NCBI GenBank assembly: GCA_016987375.1
Contig: PJRA01000401.1
Span: forward strand, 1,743,034 to 1,807,033
DNA: 64,000 nt
Origin: Brachionus koreanus
Lineage: Eukaryota > Rotifera > Eurotatoria > Ploima > Brachionidae
Direction of reading: 5' to 3'
Below, one piece after another: positions 23,301 through 32,448 of this stretch. The position numbers and the translations under genes were made by a program. Below the pieces are notes generated by a model. The model searched no databases. It saw only the letters and a program-made list of their open reading frames with translations, and was not told the origin of the DNA. How positions within the stretch are numbered: the first letter of the stretch is position 1; every line of letters begins with the position of its first letter.

Positions 23301-24452
23301 AACAGAAGTTTATCTGTGAACATAATAAACACTACTGATTTGTCGAAAACATTTGACAAAATCCCGCATAAAACTTAAGAAATATGGTTTTACTGATATG
23401 ACTAGCTTCTGGGTAAGTAATTTTCTGCGCGAAAGGAGACACAGTTATCTGAGTTCATTCATGTAAAATTGGTTAGAAGTCAAGATTCAGTATTTGGACC
23501 TCTCAGATTTATATATTGAAAAATTCAGTATATTGCATATATTGGCTCAAAAAATCCTTTCTTGAAAAAATTGGTTCGATTTAGTCCTAAAATTTGTTCT
23601 CAAAATCCCAAAAAATAATAAAAATGGGGAAAAGATATTTCAATATATTAGAAAATAACAAGAAATCCATCAAATGGTTGAATATTCAAGAGTAATGGAT
23701 ATTGAATTTTATCTTTTTTTAATTTTTTATAAATAAATCCTTTTGCTGTTAGGGCTTTTTTTTCAAATTTTTATTTAAAAATGTTAAAGAGAAAAAAAAG
23801 CCTGCCAAATTACAAAAAGCACTTTATTTTTTAAAGGAAAAGAAGGACCAAACTGGACCAAACCCAAACTATATTTATAATAAATAAACAGGGTTGTTCA
23901 AAATGAAAATTAAGGAAATTTTTTTCAATTTTGAAATAAGATTCAAGATAAGAAATTTAAATAAAGATGGAAAAGCAAGAATAATATTAGAGTAAAAATT
24001 ACACTAATTTCAATCAATCCCGATTTATAGCCAAAAATTTCGAAACTTTCTATTGAAGAATTTTGCATGATTTCTGTATTCAAGAGTAAATATTTAGCTG
24101 ATACGTATGAATCTGGATAATCAACGACTTGACTTTCTTCCATGTCTAAACAAAAAATATTTTTGATTCAAAATTAAATCTTAAAATAATTTTTACTTTG
24201 ACCAAGCAAAACTGATTCATTTCCATCAAAATTTACTTCAATATTTAGATCATTTCTATCAGTTGCTAATTTAATTTTGCATTTGATAGTAAAATCAATT
24301 GCATGGTTTGGATCAGAGCAGATCAGATCCCAGTTTTCTTCTAAATTTATTTGTTTACCAAAGAATATAGAAAAAAATACATTAAAATTACGTGGGCTTC
24401 CCAGCACACAAAGGACAAAGAATAAAGCGAAAATTTTCCAAAACATTTTCAT
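752..24452 (-). CDS. Polycystin-1-like receptor, N-terminal 20 exons (3' end outside window)
   Basis: Exons on the minus strand, in order: 24452-24197, 24145-24003, 21097-20665, 20617-19874, 19815-19666, 18802-18633, 18578-18128, 18067-17921, 16756-16142, 16092-15955, 14011-13839, 13782-13335, 13279-13133, 10888-10286, 9948-9145, 9088-8954, 7521-6889, 6552-6375, 6321-5837, 2338-752. All junctions are GT-AG and in phase; they total 8,440 nt, about 2,813 residues. The start ATG has an in-frame TAA just before it and opens a hydrophobic signal peptide (MKMFWKIFALFFVLCVLG). Then come seven tandem modules of about 250 residues rich in N-glycosylation sequons, a REJ region, and a GAIN domain cut off just before the GPS cleavage site. 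Family members are large surface receptors with a PLAT domain and 11 membrane segments after the GPS; those parts are not in the window. PKD1, PKD1-like or PKDREJ subtype cannot be decided. Confidence 0.85.
4503..5701 (+). CDS. ACP5: Purple (tartrate-resistant) acid phosphatase, frameshifted as assembled
   Basis: Exons 4503-4596, 4693-4975 and 5031-5701, with donors GTGAGT and GTAAAA and introns of 96 and 55 bases. Exon 1 encodes a hydrophobic N terminus fitting a signal peptide. The binuclear metal site of the family is intact: ADQGG (Asp; family usually GDWGG), LGDNFY, GNHDY, LGHYHVWSIGE and CGHEH. The enzyme class hydrolyses phosphate monoesters in lysosomal or secreted compartments. In exon 2 the run AAAA at 4908-4911 has one base too many: the frame hits TGA at 4919, while the next frame continues with the expected FEDVF and TPWF stretch to the donor. 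With one base fewer the model is 348 residues, close to family length. The extra A may be an assembly indel or a real mutation. Confidence 0.83.
5724..5729 (+). promoter_or_regulatory. Polyadenylation signal of ACP5
   Basis: AATAAA starts 23 bases after the phosphatase stop codon. Position and match are right for a 3'-end signal, though such hexamers are frequent by chance in this A+T-rich DNA. Confidence 0.4.
5837..7521 (-). CDS. Polycystin-like gene: REJ region exons
   Basis: Exons 7521-6889, 6552-6375 and 6321-5837 encode about 430 residues with the hallmarks of the REJ (receptor for egg jelly) region of polycystin-1. A cysteine and P-x-K start (CSLLIEVPSK) is followed by C-x-EAYSLAFKWTLF, then VEIFTLENNLNYLKVGFNQS, FFCFIRNQ, GGYEIDPKQ, a cysteine-rich turn (CFDGCQGSID), and GSCTIEPDSGFALITDFSI ending at CFDWIDAGGY. 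The 54-base intron 6322-6374 is among the smallest in the gene; the phase across it (GA|G) restores a Glu-Cys pair. Confidence 0.82.
7690..8960 (+). mobile_element. Decayed LINE reverse transcriptase in an intron (plus strand)
   Basis: Inside intron 7522-8953, plus-strand frames with stops and shifts show reverse-transcriptase signatures of Jockey/CR1-like LINEs: ENYRTISL, FLDFS-stop-AFGRVSHKLL, SVLGPLLFLIFIS, LFADDSNLI. A C-terminal tail around 8663-8848 contains SFLSNPVVNKWNLLPTTV. It is clearly non-functional. Confidence 0.8.
8954..9088 (-). CDS. Polycystin-like gene: orphan A-type exon (partial module 8)
   Basis: A 135-nt exon, phase 1-1, with acceptor at 9090-9089 and donor at 8953-8952. 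It encodes 45 residues including FDISYDQTNDSC, which lines up loosely with the DYGDC end of the other A exons. No B part follows; the next exon begins the REJ region (VECSLLIEVPSK). It may be the remnant of an eighth module or a linker. The assignment rests on phase continuity and weak motif similarity. Confidence 0.6.
9145..9948 (-). CDS. Polycystin-like gene: module 7 in a single exon
   Basis: One 804-nt exon, phase 1-1, encodes A and B together: LLIDYGDC, LNNEFKFTANLIGFELF, CGDTIRC, FNRIFLEVPTQIPKG and a PKD-like ending. Like module 2 it has no internal introns. It is followed by one more isolated A-type exon and then the REJ region. Confidence 0.75.
10286..13279 (-). CDS. Polycystin-like gene: module 6 (exons A and B)
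   Basis: Exon 13279-13133 is the A part (IDFTCPNSNRT, then ILVDYGDC) and exon 10888-10286 is the fused B part (TNTEFKFDTILVGFEYYVS, then FEGLYNITI). Both are phase 1-1. The 2.24-kb intron contains the 3' half of a LINE on the plus strand, visible as an island of higher GC. Confidence 0.75.
11820..12792 (+). mobile_element. 3' half of a LINE (plus strand), higher-GC island
   Basis: Within intron 10889-13132, base composition rises abruptly in GC. Plus-strand frames show the C-terminal part of a non-LTR reverse transcriptase: IVKSYKYLGFELGSD, then ISHLTYSAVMLTSTSAATKY and LLPVPELIDQACEQIL, ending near 12662. A 3' untranslated tail ends with AATAAAACGTTT at about 12792. Stop codons interrupt the frame. 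The tail matches another copy at 52652-52780. Confidence 0.75.
13335..16092 (-). CDS. Polycystin-like gene: module 5 (exons A, B1, B2)
   Basis: Exons 16092-15955 (A: HKIDLFCMDNNRTINNTINC), 14011-13839 (B1: YYLLALTEFKFETSLIGFD) and 13782-13335 (B2: NSCGDGDSC, later NLINTYNLTAGY). Phases are 1-1, 1-0 and 0-1. The B1/B2 intron (13783-13838) is 56 bases. The 1.94-kb intron 14012-15954 holds an inverted repeat and the only assembly gap, so a missing exon there cannot be fully excluded, although the phase matches without one. Confidence 0.72.
14474..14668. repeat. Inverted-repeat element in intron
   Basis: The left arm (about 14477-14530, TTTTTGATCAAATTTCATTT) and right arm (about 14615-14663) are reverse complements over roughly 45 bases around a 90-base centre. 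A related half copy is at 3413-3530. It looks like a small non-autonomous element; no target duplication was found. Confidence 0.5.
14830..14891. other. Assembly gap (62 N)
   Basis: A run of N in intron 14012-15954 of the polycystin-like gene. Just before it, short degenerate GGATCCGGAC/GGATACGGAC repeats suggest the assembler stopped in a repeat. A protein predicted across it is an artefact. Confidence 0.98.
16142..18067 (-). CDS. Polycystin-like gene: module 4 (exons A and B)
   Basis: Exon 18067-17921 is the A part (ending with IDYGNG), and exon 16756-16142 is the fused B part (LLFNTEFVNDTWIYGFEYF, then IGEYNITV near the end). Both exons are phase 1-1. The IDYGNG motif occupies the place of the FGDG signature of PKD domains. 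The 1.16-kb intron between them contains a decayed mariner transposase gene on the plus strand. Confidence 0.75.
17170..17790 (+). mobile_element. Decayed mariner transposase gene
   Basis: In intron 16757-17920, plus-strand frames show mariner (Tc1/mariner superfamily) signatures: IEICRKLLKNPFDERLFR, IITCDEKWIYF (first catalytic Asp region), and near the 3' end YKRGIELPAVRWL followed by a FFID-like tail. Stops and shifts break it. A second fragment of the same family lies at 33785-33936. Confidence 0.75.
18128..19815 (-). CDS. Polycystin-like gene: module 3 (exons A, B1, B2)
   Basis: Exons 19815-19666 (A: NLEIYCGNTENNVDFTIHC), 18802-18633 (B1: LLASTEAKFDTNVVGFEAF) and 18578-18128 (B2: YDDCLEDSC, then VPGYNRILISPLLI). 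Phases are 1-1, 1-0 and 0-1. B1 and B2 are separated by a 54-base intron at the same place as in modules 1 and 5. The 863-bp intron 18803-19665 holds a MITE. Confidence 0.75.
19058..19329. mobile_element. MITE family A, copy 1, with 8-bp target duplication
   Basis: A 272-bp element in intron 18803-19665. The ends are inverted: left GGTTTTGTGAAATTTAGTAC, right complement GGTTTTGTGAAATTTGGTAC. It is flanked by GATTACAC at 19050-19057 and again at 19330-19337. It has no coding capacity. An 8-bp duplication is the size left by hAT-type transposases. Confidence 0.75.
19874..20617 (-). CDS. Polycystin-like gene: module 2 in a single exon
   Basis: One 744-nt exon, phase 1 at both ends, encodes a whole module. 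Signatures in order: IESGYNLTNFEF (A part), LLTSTEF and LLGFEVHAW (B1), FCGINTDC (cysteine pair), then a FEDYMIDL stretch and a PKD-like end. The introns that split modules 1, 3 and 5 are absent here, which means intron loss in this copy or gain in the others. The A part lacks the paired cysteines seen in several other modules. Confidence 0.75.
20665..24452 (-). CDS. Polycystin-like gene: signal peptide and module 1
   Basis: Three exons: 24452-24197 (signal peptide plus the A part, with a Cys-x-IDFTIKC-like strand), 24145-24003 (B1, with LLNTE and FEIFGY signatures) and 21097-20665 (B2, with a CNSSC motif). The junctions are phase 1, then phase 0, the same layout as modules 3 and 5. The 2.9-kb intron 21098-24002 carries two inverted-repeat elements and a LINE fragment. 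The C-terminal end of B2 (IGIHVISVTFENLT) resembles the last strands of a PKD domain. Confidence 0.75.
21558..21920. mobile_element. MITE family A, copy 2 (eroded right end)
   Basis: The left end GGTTTTGTGAAATTTGGTAC is nearly identical to copy 1. The right end carries the reverse complement of the AACAGAACAAAATGTT block with a decayed terminus. The centre shares GCAACAT-type blocks with copies 1 and 4. Target duplications could not be recognised. Confidence 0.6.
22219..22824. mobile_element. 606-bp inverted-repeat element with 9-bp target duplication
   Basis: The ends are inverted repeats: left GCAACATGAAGTATAGTACG and right complement GCAACATGAAGTTTAGTACG, continuing through ATTGTACT. It is flanked by CAAGTTAAA at 22210-22218 and 22825-22833. 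The right arm contains three tandem AATAGTAC units. It has no coding capacity and is non-autonomous. A 9-bp duplication is typical of Mutator-like elements, but the family is unassigned. Confidence 0.7.
23180..23560 (+). mobile_element. LINE reverse transcriptase fragment
   Basis: Plus-strand frames in intron 21098-24002 show TDLSKTFDKIPHKT, then WVSNFLRERR-like and QDSVFGPLRFIY remnants. These correspond to reverse-transcriptase palm motifs of a non-LTR element, broken by several stops. Confidence 0.6.
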
Positions 24453-25625
24453 TTATGTTTTTTTAAGATTTTTCTCAGAAATATATGTCTAAAACATTTG
24501 ATTATGTAAAAAATCAAAAGTCAATTAAGTTAATTCACTTAATAGCTGTAGCAAATAAAAACTAGGCAAAAACAATTAAAAAATTTGGCCAAATACTGCA
24601 AATAAATAAATGATTTAAATCTCAAGGGATTCAAAAGTTTTTTTCATTTCCTTCAATAATTATAAAAATTGCCTTGTAACTTAAAATCTATTTAAATTGA
24701 TGAAATGTAAAATGTCAAAAAATTTAATTTAAAATAATATTGCAATATCCTAATTCTATTTCGTTTTTTCTCTAAACATTTATGAAATTAAAATTTCAAA
24801 CATATCAATTAAAATTTCAGCTAAAAAAAAAATTCTAGAAAAAAAATTTTCAATAATTAAGAAACACAAATTAAAATTTTATCGAAAAATATTGTAAAAC
24901 CATTAGTTTTACGTTGGCTGGCCACTAAACGGTCCGAAAAAAATTTTTTAGCGAAATTTAATTTTTTTCTCTAAGTTTTTCTAATTTTTTTTTCAATAAA
25001 TTAAAGATAAAAGATTAAATTCATTTTTTTGATTAAATCAAAAATTTATGATGGTCGGCCGTTCGGCTAGTTCTTCAGTTTAAGAATAATCAATATAGTT
25101 CAGTTCGACAGAGTTTAAGTTTTTATCAATTTTCAATTAGCTATTTTTGTTTACAAAAAATAAAATTCTCAATTTAATAGCGTTTTGCATTTGAATTTTT
25201 TTAATTGAAAATTGATCTAAACTTTACTATGCCATCAATTGGTATCTTACAATATTGAACAAAATTGAATTTCGCTTGAAATATACTATTTTAAATTGAC
25301 TATCGAGTTGTTTTTGATTGTTCAATTCTAAAAGAAATTTGATGATACTGAGAACCGGGTTGATGGTTTAAGTAATCTGATTAATTTTATTCTGCGTTTT
25401 CACTTAGAAAATGAAAACGAATGGAACAAATGTATGCAAATGGATAATTTGAGTTTTAATTTCAAAATTAAAACTTATATTTCTATCATCAAATAGCACA
25501 CATTTTAAACTACTACTGATTTTACAATCCTTTCAAAAAATATATTTATAATGTACGCTAAACAAAAAATTTATATCCTTATTGTATTAATTTAATGTTT
25601 AAAACGAGCCATCAAAATTCACTTA

Positions 25626-25700
25626 ATTTTGTGAAATTTATTACAAAAAAACAGAAAAAAATATTAAAAATTCTTATAATATTTTTTTTTTAAATTTAAA
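25626..25700. repeat. MITE family A, partial end
   Basis: About 75 bases beginning TTTTGTGAAATTTATTAC and continuing AATATTAAAAATTCTTATAA match the left end of family A. No right end was found. Confidence 0.5.
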
Positions 25701-25789
25701 CTTGGAGTGTAGAACTAATCTAAAAAATCATAAAAAAGCCATATCTAGCGTTCACTGCAGCTGCAAAATCGCTTCTAATTTTACCACAA

Positions 25790-26030
25790 CACACTCTCTC
25801 TCTCTGGACATTGATGCTTTTTTTTCATAATCCCATGACTGGTCTTTTAATTACTGATCTTTTCACCATATTTCTTACCTCGACTACATTTTCTAATCCA
25901 TTTATTAATTTGTACATTTCAATCAAATCCCCTCACTCTTTTTTTCACTTGTATGTATTCTCAACGCTTGCTTTAGCAAATACCCTACTCGTTTTAGCAA
26001 TTGCACTCTTCACTTGGTGAGTACACTTTA
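25790..26030 (-). mobile_element. LINE reverse transcriptase C-terminal fragment (minus strand)
   Basis: Read on the minus strand, 25930-25830 gives GDLIEMYKLINGLENVVEV and then VKRSVIKRPVMGL before a stop. The RGDLI-x-YKIxNG block is characteristic of the region after the palm in Jockey/CR1-type LINEs. The open frame on the plus strand here is a shadow. Confidence 0.6.
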
Positions 26031-26348
26031 GACTCCTAAATCTCTCTCAGATTCTGTGATTGTCATTACATTCGAGCTTGTATCTTCACTTTAGAACGCA
26101 AATTTATGCCTTGAATTTAGTCTGGCAAATACATTATTTACACTTAAAAGCTCATAGTCCAATACGTTACACGTATATCCATTGAAACATTGAATCCAAA
26201 TCTTCATTTAACTACGCGCTTTCATTAACTATGTCTGACATTGTTGGTATATCAGTGGATTGTTTTGGAAAACAGAATGAACCTGTTATTTAACAACTCC
26301 ATAAAAAATTTTATCAAAGTGACATTCGTATAAATAAAGGTAAGATTT

Positions 26349-26384
26349 CATTTTACGCCTCATTTTACGCCTCATTTTACGCCT
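26349..26384. repeat. 12-base tandem repeat, three perfect copies
   Basis: CATTTTACGCCT is repeated exactly three times. It is a small minisatellite with no obvious function. Confidence 0.9.
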
Positions 26385-27714
26385 ATCCTATTATCTGCTG
26401 AACTACAGTGGAAAGAGAAAGACAAATGGCCGAATGGCATTAACTATTTCTAAGAAATTTTATTTAACCTTTTAATTAAGAAATTTTTGTTAAAATCAAA
26501 TTTAGGAAAATAATTAAAATTGTTTCGAATTTTCTCAATAATATTAAATGACTTTTAAATGGAAAATTTAAAAAAAATGTAAGCATTTAAAAATATTGGA
26601 TGCTTATTTAAATATAGTTATTTAAAAGCTATTAAAAATCTAAAATAAAATTCTAAAATAAATAAACAAAATTTTAAAATAAATAATTAATTTTTTTAGC
26701 TAAATTTTGTTTAATTACTATTTTAATTATTTAAGAAAACTTGATAAAACTCTTTTGCAAAAAAAGAATTCATTTTATTTGTTTAAAAAATAAAATACAA
26801 TAAATTTAGAAAAAAGCTTATTAATATGAAACATTTGACGACAATTAAATGCTTTCAAATTAAATTATTGCTAAATTAAGATAGCAATGAAAAATCGATT
26901 AACACATAATTAATTAAATTAAGGGTTATTTGCTCAAATAATTTAAAAGAAATAAAAAGCAAACAAAATTTTTTTTTATTTGTCTTTATTTATTTTTAAT
27001 TTATTTAGGTCTAAAAGTGTAAAGGAGAATGTCGGATAACAGTATTAATTTTTATACTGTATTGATAACAGTGCAACTTAATCTTTAATCTTGAAATTGA
27101 CACGATTCGAAAATACATTACTTTTGGTTCATATAAGCTTAAGCAATGCTTTGGCTATTTATTTCAAAACAACAGGTTAATATAAATTCAAAATATATGA
27201 GAAAGAGTTATTTGAAGATAATTTCAGTAAAATTAATACGATAGAGACAGAGATACGCTCAAGAGTATAAAGTGTTATTTAAATGCCCAACTTGAATGAT
27301 TATAAAACTTTGGCAAATTTTAGCAACTTTGATGAAAATGTATCTTTCTTTTGAGTCAGAAATTAACAAATAAAGAATTTTGATAAAAGAAATTTTTAAT
27401 ATTTAATGACTTGAGGAATTTTTCGACCCATTTTATTTTACTTGTTTTTTTACTTTTTTTCAAATAGAATACAATAAAATAAAATTTTTTTGTAATAAAA
27501 ATTTAATAAATTTATAAAATAAGACTAATATCAATCCCAATGGGGTTAATTGAACATAAAAAAAAATAATTAAAATTGAGTTAAAATATGTAAAAATTTT
27601 GTATTGTAAATCAAATGTTAATTTTTTCTATGTAATGATATGTCCCTCTTTTATCAATTATATTTTTTTTTTATAAAAAAAATAAATACCTAATTATTTC
27701 TAATTAAGTTTCTA

Positions 27715-27915
27715 GATGGTCAGAGGTACTGAGTGAAGTTCTGCAAGAATCTGAAATTGGTTCTCGGTCTTCTTTTTGTACATAACTGACCTACCTGACT
27801 GCGTTTCAAATAGAATGGAATTGTATGCAGACGACTCAAAAATTCTTGGAAAAGTTAATAAAGTTAATGAGAGTGCGAAGTTACAACAAGTACAGAAGAA
27901 AGACTGTGGGTAAGA
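27715..27915 (+). mobile_element. LINE reverse transcriptase fragment with YADD motif
   Basis: The plus strand reads ELYADDSKILGKVNKVN, the catalytic YADD block of a LINE reverse transcriptase. Upstream, in another frame, is a degraded LQ-x-S-x-LGPLLF-like stretch. It is a remnant only. Confidence 0.6.
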
Positions 27916-30174
27916 TTATATACATTCATGGTGAGACACTATCTTAAAGTTCAAATAAATTAATTCTCATTTAAATATAATTCTTTAGAAAATAATTTAG
28001 GAAAATGAGAAAGCTTTTTCCAGGGCAGGTTCTGAATTGGAACATCTTCTTTTCAGCCCTCATGATTTGAATATGATGAAGGTTTATTTATAATTTGAGT
28101 ACTGGGTTTAAATTATTAATTTAATTTACGCAGAAAATTCGGTGTTTTAAGGATTGTTGATGAAATCAGATTAATTCTTTTAGATTTCATTTCAAAAAAA
28201 GTAATTTTGTGTAATTAATTGATTATTATTATTTTGATTTTATATTACCAGAAATTTCAATAAGAAGAAAATTATTTTGCCTGATCAATCTCTTTATTTT
28301 TGATTTATCAAGAAAACTAAATAAAATTTTGTAAAAAAAAATCATTTTATTTTTAAATTTAATTAAAGTGTAAATGATCCAAGCTATTATGTAAAAAAAT
28401 AATAAAAGATGAAAATTAAGGATTTTAGCGAATAAAAATTTTGAAGCTCTCACTTTTATTCGAATAATTTTGTGCTTCGAATTGTTAAATATCACAAAGC
28501 TAAATAATAATAATAAAAAAACTAGAATTTAAGACAAATCATTCACACAAATGTTATCACTAGGTTATTTAACAAAAAGAATATATGTATACTCAATGAA
28601 AAATCGATTTAGAAATTAACCATCAAACTATATTTTACAGTATTTGACACATTTCGGGCTCTTAGTTGTTTTGTTGAACTGAAAAAACAAGCGGTCATAA
28701 CATTATGAACCCAGAAAACTCTAAATTTTTAATTTTTCATATATTTTAATTTTTTTAATTTTTACATAGCATAATTTAAAAAAAAAAGAGAATAAAAAAA
28801 TTCGTTGTCTAGAATTAACTTAAATTAACAATTTTGATTTCGTTTTACATATTTAGCCAAAAGTCATATTTTTTGGGTCTTAAGTATTGGATACACTACT
28901 GCTGTGACTTCGATTGCCAGTGCTTCCTTGAGAACTTTTTCCAAGCAACGAATCTAAAAAAAATTAGTAAACAATTTTTATTTTTTTTTAATTTAATTTT
29001 TTTAAAGTTAAGAGCTTATTTAATATTAGAATTATAGTTGAAATTTTTTTACTTAACATTCAAATTTTATCCAGCCATAATAAGAAAATGATAAAACTTT
29101 TTCAAATTATTAATTGACTGCTTTTTTAATCTAGTATCTAATTTAAATTATTATTTCAAGTTTTAATTTTAGAAGTAAAAATCATAAAAACATGCTTTTA
29201 AAATCTAATAATTAATATATTTCTTTTAATGTTTAAAATTTTCAAAAACATAAATTATAAAAATCAAAAAGAGAATAAAACATAAAATTGATAAAAAAAA
29301 TTTAATTAATAAGAATCAGGCGAAAATTAGACTTGGTCTTGGTTCAAGAATTTAGCAACCAAACAGACCTTAAAAAATTTATTTCATCTTCATATTACGC
29401 AGCCTCCGATCATTCAAATCAAAATAATTGTACTCATCTAATGAAAGTAACTACAAAATATTTTCTAAATACATTTTTATCTTAAGATATTAAAATTAAT
29501 CTTTAATTTAATTCAAATATTAGTAAAGCGTATATTATTACATGTTATATTAAATTAAAAGCTTATTTTTTTAAATCATTGATAAGATCGAATTCTAAAC
29601 TCATTTTTTTTAAAGTTAACTGTGAACCTATTTCAATAGTGCATTAAAAAATTGATCTTATCAATGTATTGAGAAGATATTTTTTAAGTCTACATATAAT
29701 GTAAAGCGTGTTACAATAAAATTATTTAAATTAAATTAAAGTTTAATTATAATATCTGATCTTCAACTTCAAGATGTTTTTTTTTAAATATATATTTTTT
29801 GTAAGTAAGAAAAACGATCTTTTTGACAGATATTTTCAATTTATTTAAATTTTATATAAATTAAAAAAACGCACTTTATTAATTTATTTTTAAATCCATA
29901 AAAATTAATCATCTTATCCTTTCAAGCGATGTTAAAAAACATTAAATTTGAAAAATAAAAATTCCGTAATTTCTGAAAAAGAAAAAAATATTAAAATTTT
30001 AAATGCTAATTTTTTAATTTCGATAACTATTTTAACCATGTTAGATTTTTATTTTCTATCATTTTTTTGTTTTCTTAATGCTAATATGATTTTGTTAGAT
30101 CAATAGGCATTTTTCTATATGCTTCATTTTACATATTTCTAATGCATTAATTAATAAAGTCGCTTAGATTAAAT

Positions 30175-30533
30175 AGGATTTGTGAAGTTTGGTACAAAAT
30201 AAAATATAGAACAAAAATTAAATGCTTAGAGCTTATAGCTTTTTTTCGAAAGGTTTTGAATAATTCTCCAAATGTAACAAAAAGTGCAACATTTAAAGTT
30301 GTATCACTACCAAAGTCTACTAATGATGTACAGACTCACTGCAAAATGCACTGCACTAAATTTTTTCAATATTTAAATTATGTAAAATTATAAGAGTTTT
30401 TTACTTAAGTGTTCTTAATACTGAAATCTCAGATCATTTTTGTTTTTTATTAAATCAGAAAACTAAAATCATGAATATTAAAATTAATTTTTAACATTTT
30501 ATTCTGTTCTATTGTATTAAATTTCACAAAAAC
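30175..30533. mobile_element. MITE family A, copy 4
   Basis: The left end (GGATTTGTGAAGTTTGGTAC) and right end (ATTAAATTTCACAAAAAC) are inverted, and the centre has AAAGTTGTATCACTACCAA as in copy 1. It is flanked by GATTAAAT (30167-30174) and GATTAAA(A) (30534-30541), a near-perfect 8-bp duplication. The target sequence resembles that of copy 1. Confidence 0.65.
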
Positions 30534-31284
30534 GATTAAAAAACTTGAAAATAAAATTTTTTTCTAAAAATATCAAAAGAAAATTTGAATTTTTTTGTTT
30601 TAGTTTTTTTAGAAAACATTGAAAACTAATATCGAGTGTCGATATACATGGACATCATGCATCAATTAATAGTTATAATAAATAATTTGACTAACATAAT
30701 AAAATCTAAATTAGTAAAAAAAAAAATTAACAATTAAAAAAATTAAAAAATTATTAAAGTGAAAGTATTTTAGAAATATTTTTAATTAAACAGTTTAATA
30801 ATTCCGAATATCTGTCTAAGAAATAAAGAGGGTTGAACAACCGAAGGTGACAAAGAAATAAAAATTTTTTTAAATTATTTTTTTTTTCAAAATACTTGTT
30901 TTTGAATGAAATCTAAATTTCTAATTAATAAAGTCATTATTTTTAGAATTCTATTACATTTTAATTTTCAAAATTTCCAAGATCTTATGAATTCACAGAT
31001 CTCTTTGTTTAAAAAAATTAATATTGTAAAAAAAACCAGCTTATTGGTGATAATTTTTGAATTTGGAAGAGACACCTAATTTATAATATTTCATGATCTA
31101 TGCTATTTTTAATTAATTAAATTAGATACATTACAATATAAAAATTTCAACCTAATAAATTAGATACTAAAAAATTTATAAATGAACTTGAAATTGATCT
31201 ATTTAGCATTTAAAAGCTATAATATTTTTAATAACCATAGCACCTTTTTAATTTTCAAGTTCACTTGAATTCGAATTGAAAAAA

Positions 31285-32448
31285 CTAATTACCATTGTAC
31301 AAAACTGAATTTGTTTTCAAATTATTTGGTATAGATGGCGCTAAGCTATCAGTATTGTTTGTATTTCCATTTTGATTGCTTGTATTGACCGATGAGTTGA
31401 GCGAATTTGGTGAATGAAGAATAGACGACGATGACGAAGAAGACGAAGAGAGTGACGAGGATTTGGCTTGAGTTTGAATATTGGGAAGTTGATGGGCTGA
31501 ATTTGGCGAATTGTTTGATTTATTGAGCGTAGGACTTGAGGGCATTTTTAATGAGGCGTTTTCTTTGGCAAATCCGAATTCCTCAAGTCCACGCACTACA
31601 TGCCTGAAATTTGTCGGTGCGGATATTTCATTTTTGGTTATTTGCCTCATCCCGCTAGAGGACTGTGACTTTTTTGGCGGAGGATGATAGTTTTGATGCA
31701 CTGAATTACTCTCATTTAGGGAAATGTTCACCAGACGGCTTGTACCGGACAGTGGCGGAAGTCCATTTGAATTTTCGCCGGTCATTAGAGTTTTTCCATC
31801 ATTTGGACCGATGTGCTGTATGTGCTGAAAATTAATCGGGCCCGATATAAGCGATTTACGTGAGTTACCCGAAGTTGACGCACTTGAACTCGAATAATTG
31901 AGAGCTGTTGAGCCCTGATGTCCTGTGTTGTTAATTAAAGTGTTATTATTATTTATGGTGGTATTTGCCAGAGATAGATAAGTTTCTTCGTTGCGATTTA
32001 GCGAGCTTTTGCGAAATTTACTTTTTATTAAGGATCTATTCCGAGGTGCTATAGATATTATGTTATCTTTTTAATTAGCATTAATCAATTTTTTTATTCA
32101 ATGAGCTTAAATAAATTTTGTTTAGCTTACCTTCACCTATTTGTTTAAAATGTATTAAACTTATTGCATCTTGTGATTCGACTGAGATAGCCAGAGAACC
32201 GGATCGGTCCAGTGGTTTTGTCTAGAAAAAAAATTAAATTAGATTTTTGTTTGCATTTTTTTTTTCTACTTTTGAAAATTGCAGAATTTGAATCCATTCT
32301 CCTTTGGCGACATTGAATACATCGATCCCACGTTCACAAAAACACATCAAATAGGGATCTTTGTAGGCCACATACAATGGTCTGCTAGGCCACATTATCT
32401 CTTCCATTCGACTTCGACGTCCGCTTATATTAACATATATTCCTAAAT
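31285..32448 (-). CDS. CDC42BPA: MRCK exons 5-7: end of CNH, CRIB motif, Ser-rich tail
   Basis: Exons 32448-32270, 32221-32131 and 32066-31285 are separated by introns of 48 and 64 bases. They encode [15 protein letters not shown] and [16 protein letters not shown] of the CNH domain, then a CRIB motif ([14 protein letters not shown], 31848-31807). A low-complexity tail with a run of serines ends at TAG 31287-31285. A donor-like GTAATT overlaps the last two codons, so one more exon is possible but not needed. Confidence 0.85.

Larger units (their letters stand above)
24453..31284. other. Intergenic, gene-poor region
   Basis: No host gene was recognised between the start of the polycystin-like gene and the end of MRCK, both on the minus strand. 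It contains two LINE fragments, a MITE, a partial MITE and a 12-base tandem repeat, listed separately. The remainder is A+T-rich without long open frames beyond chance. Confidence 0.6.
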
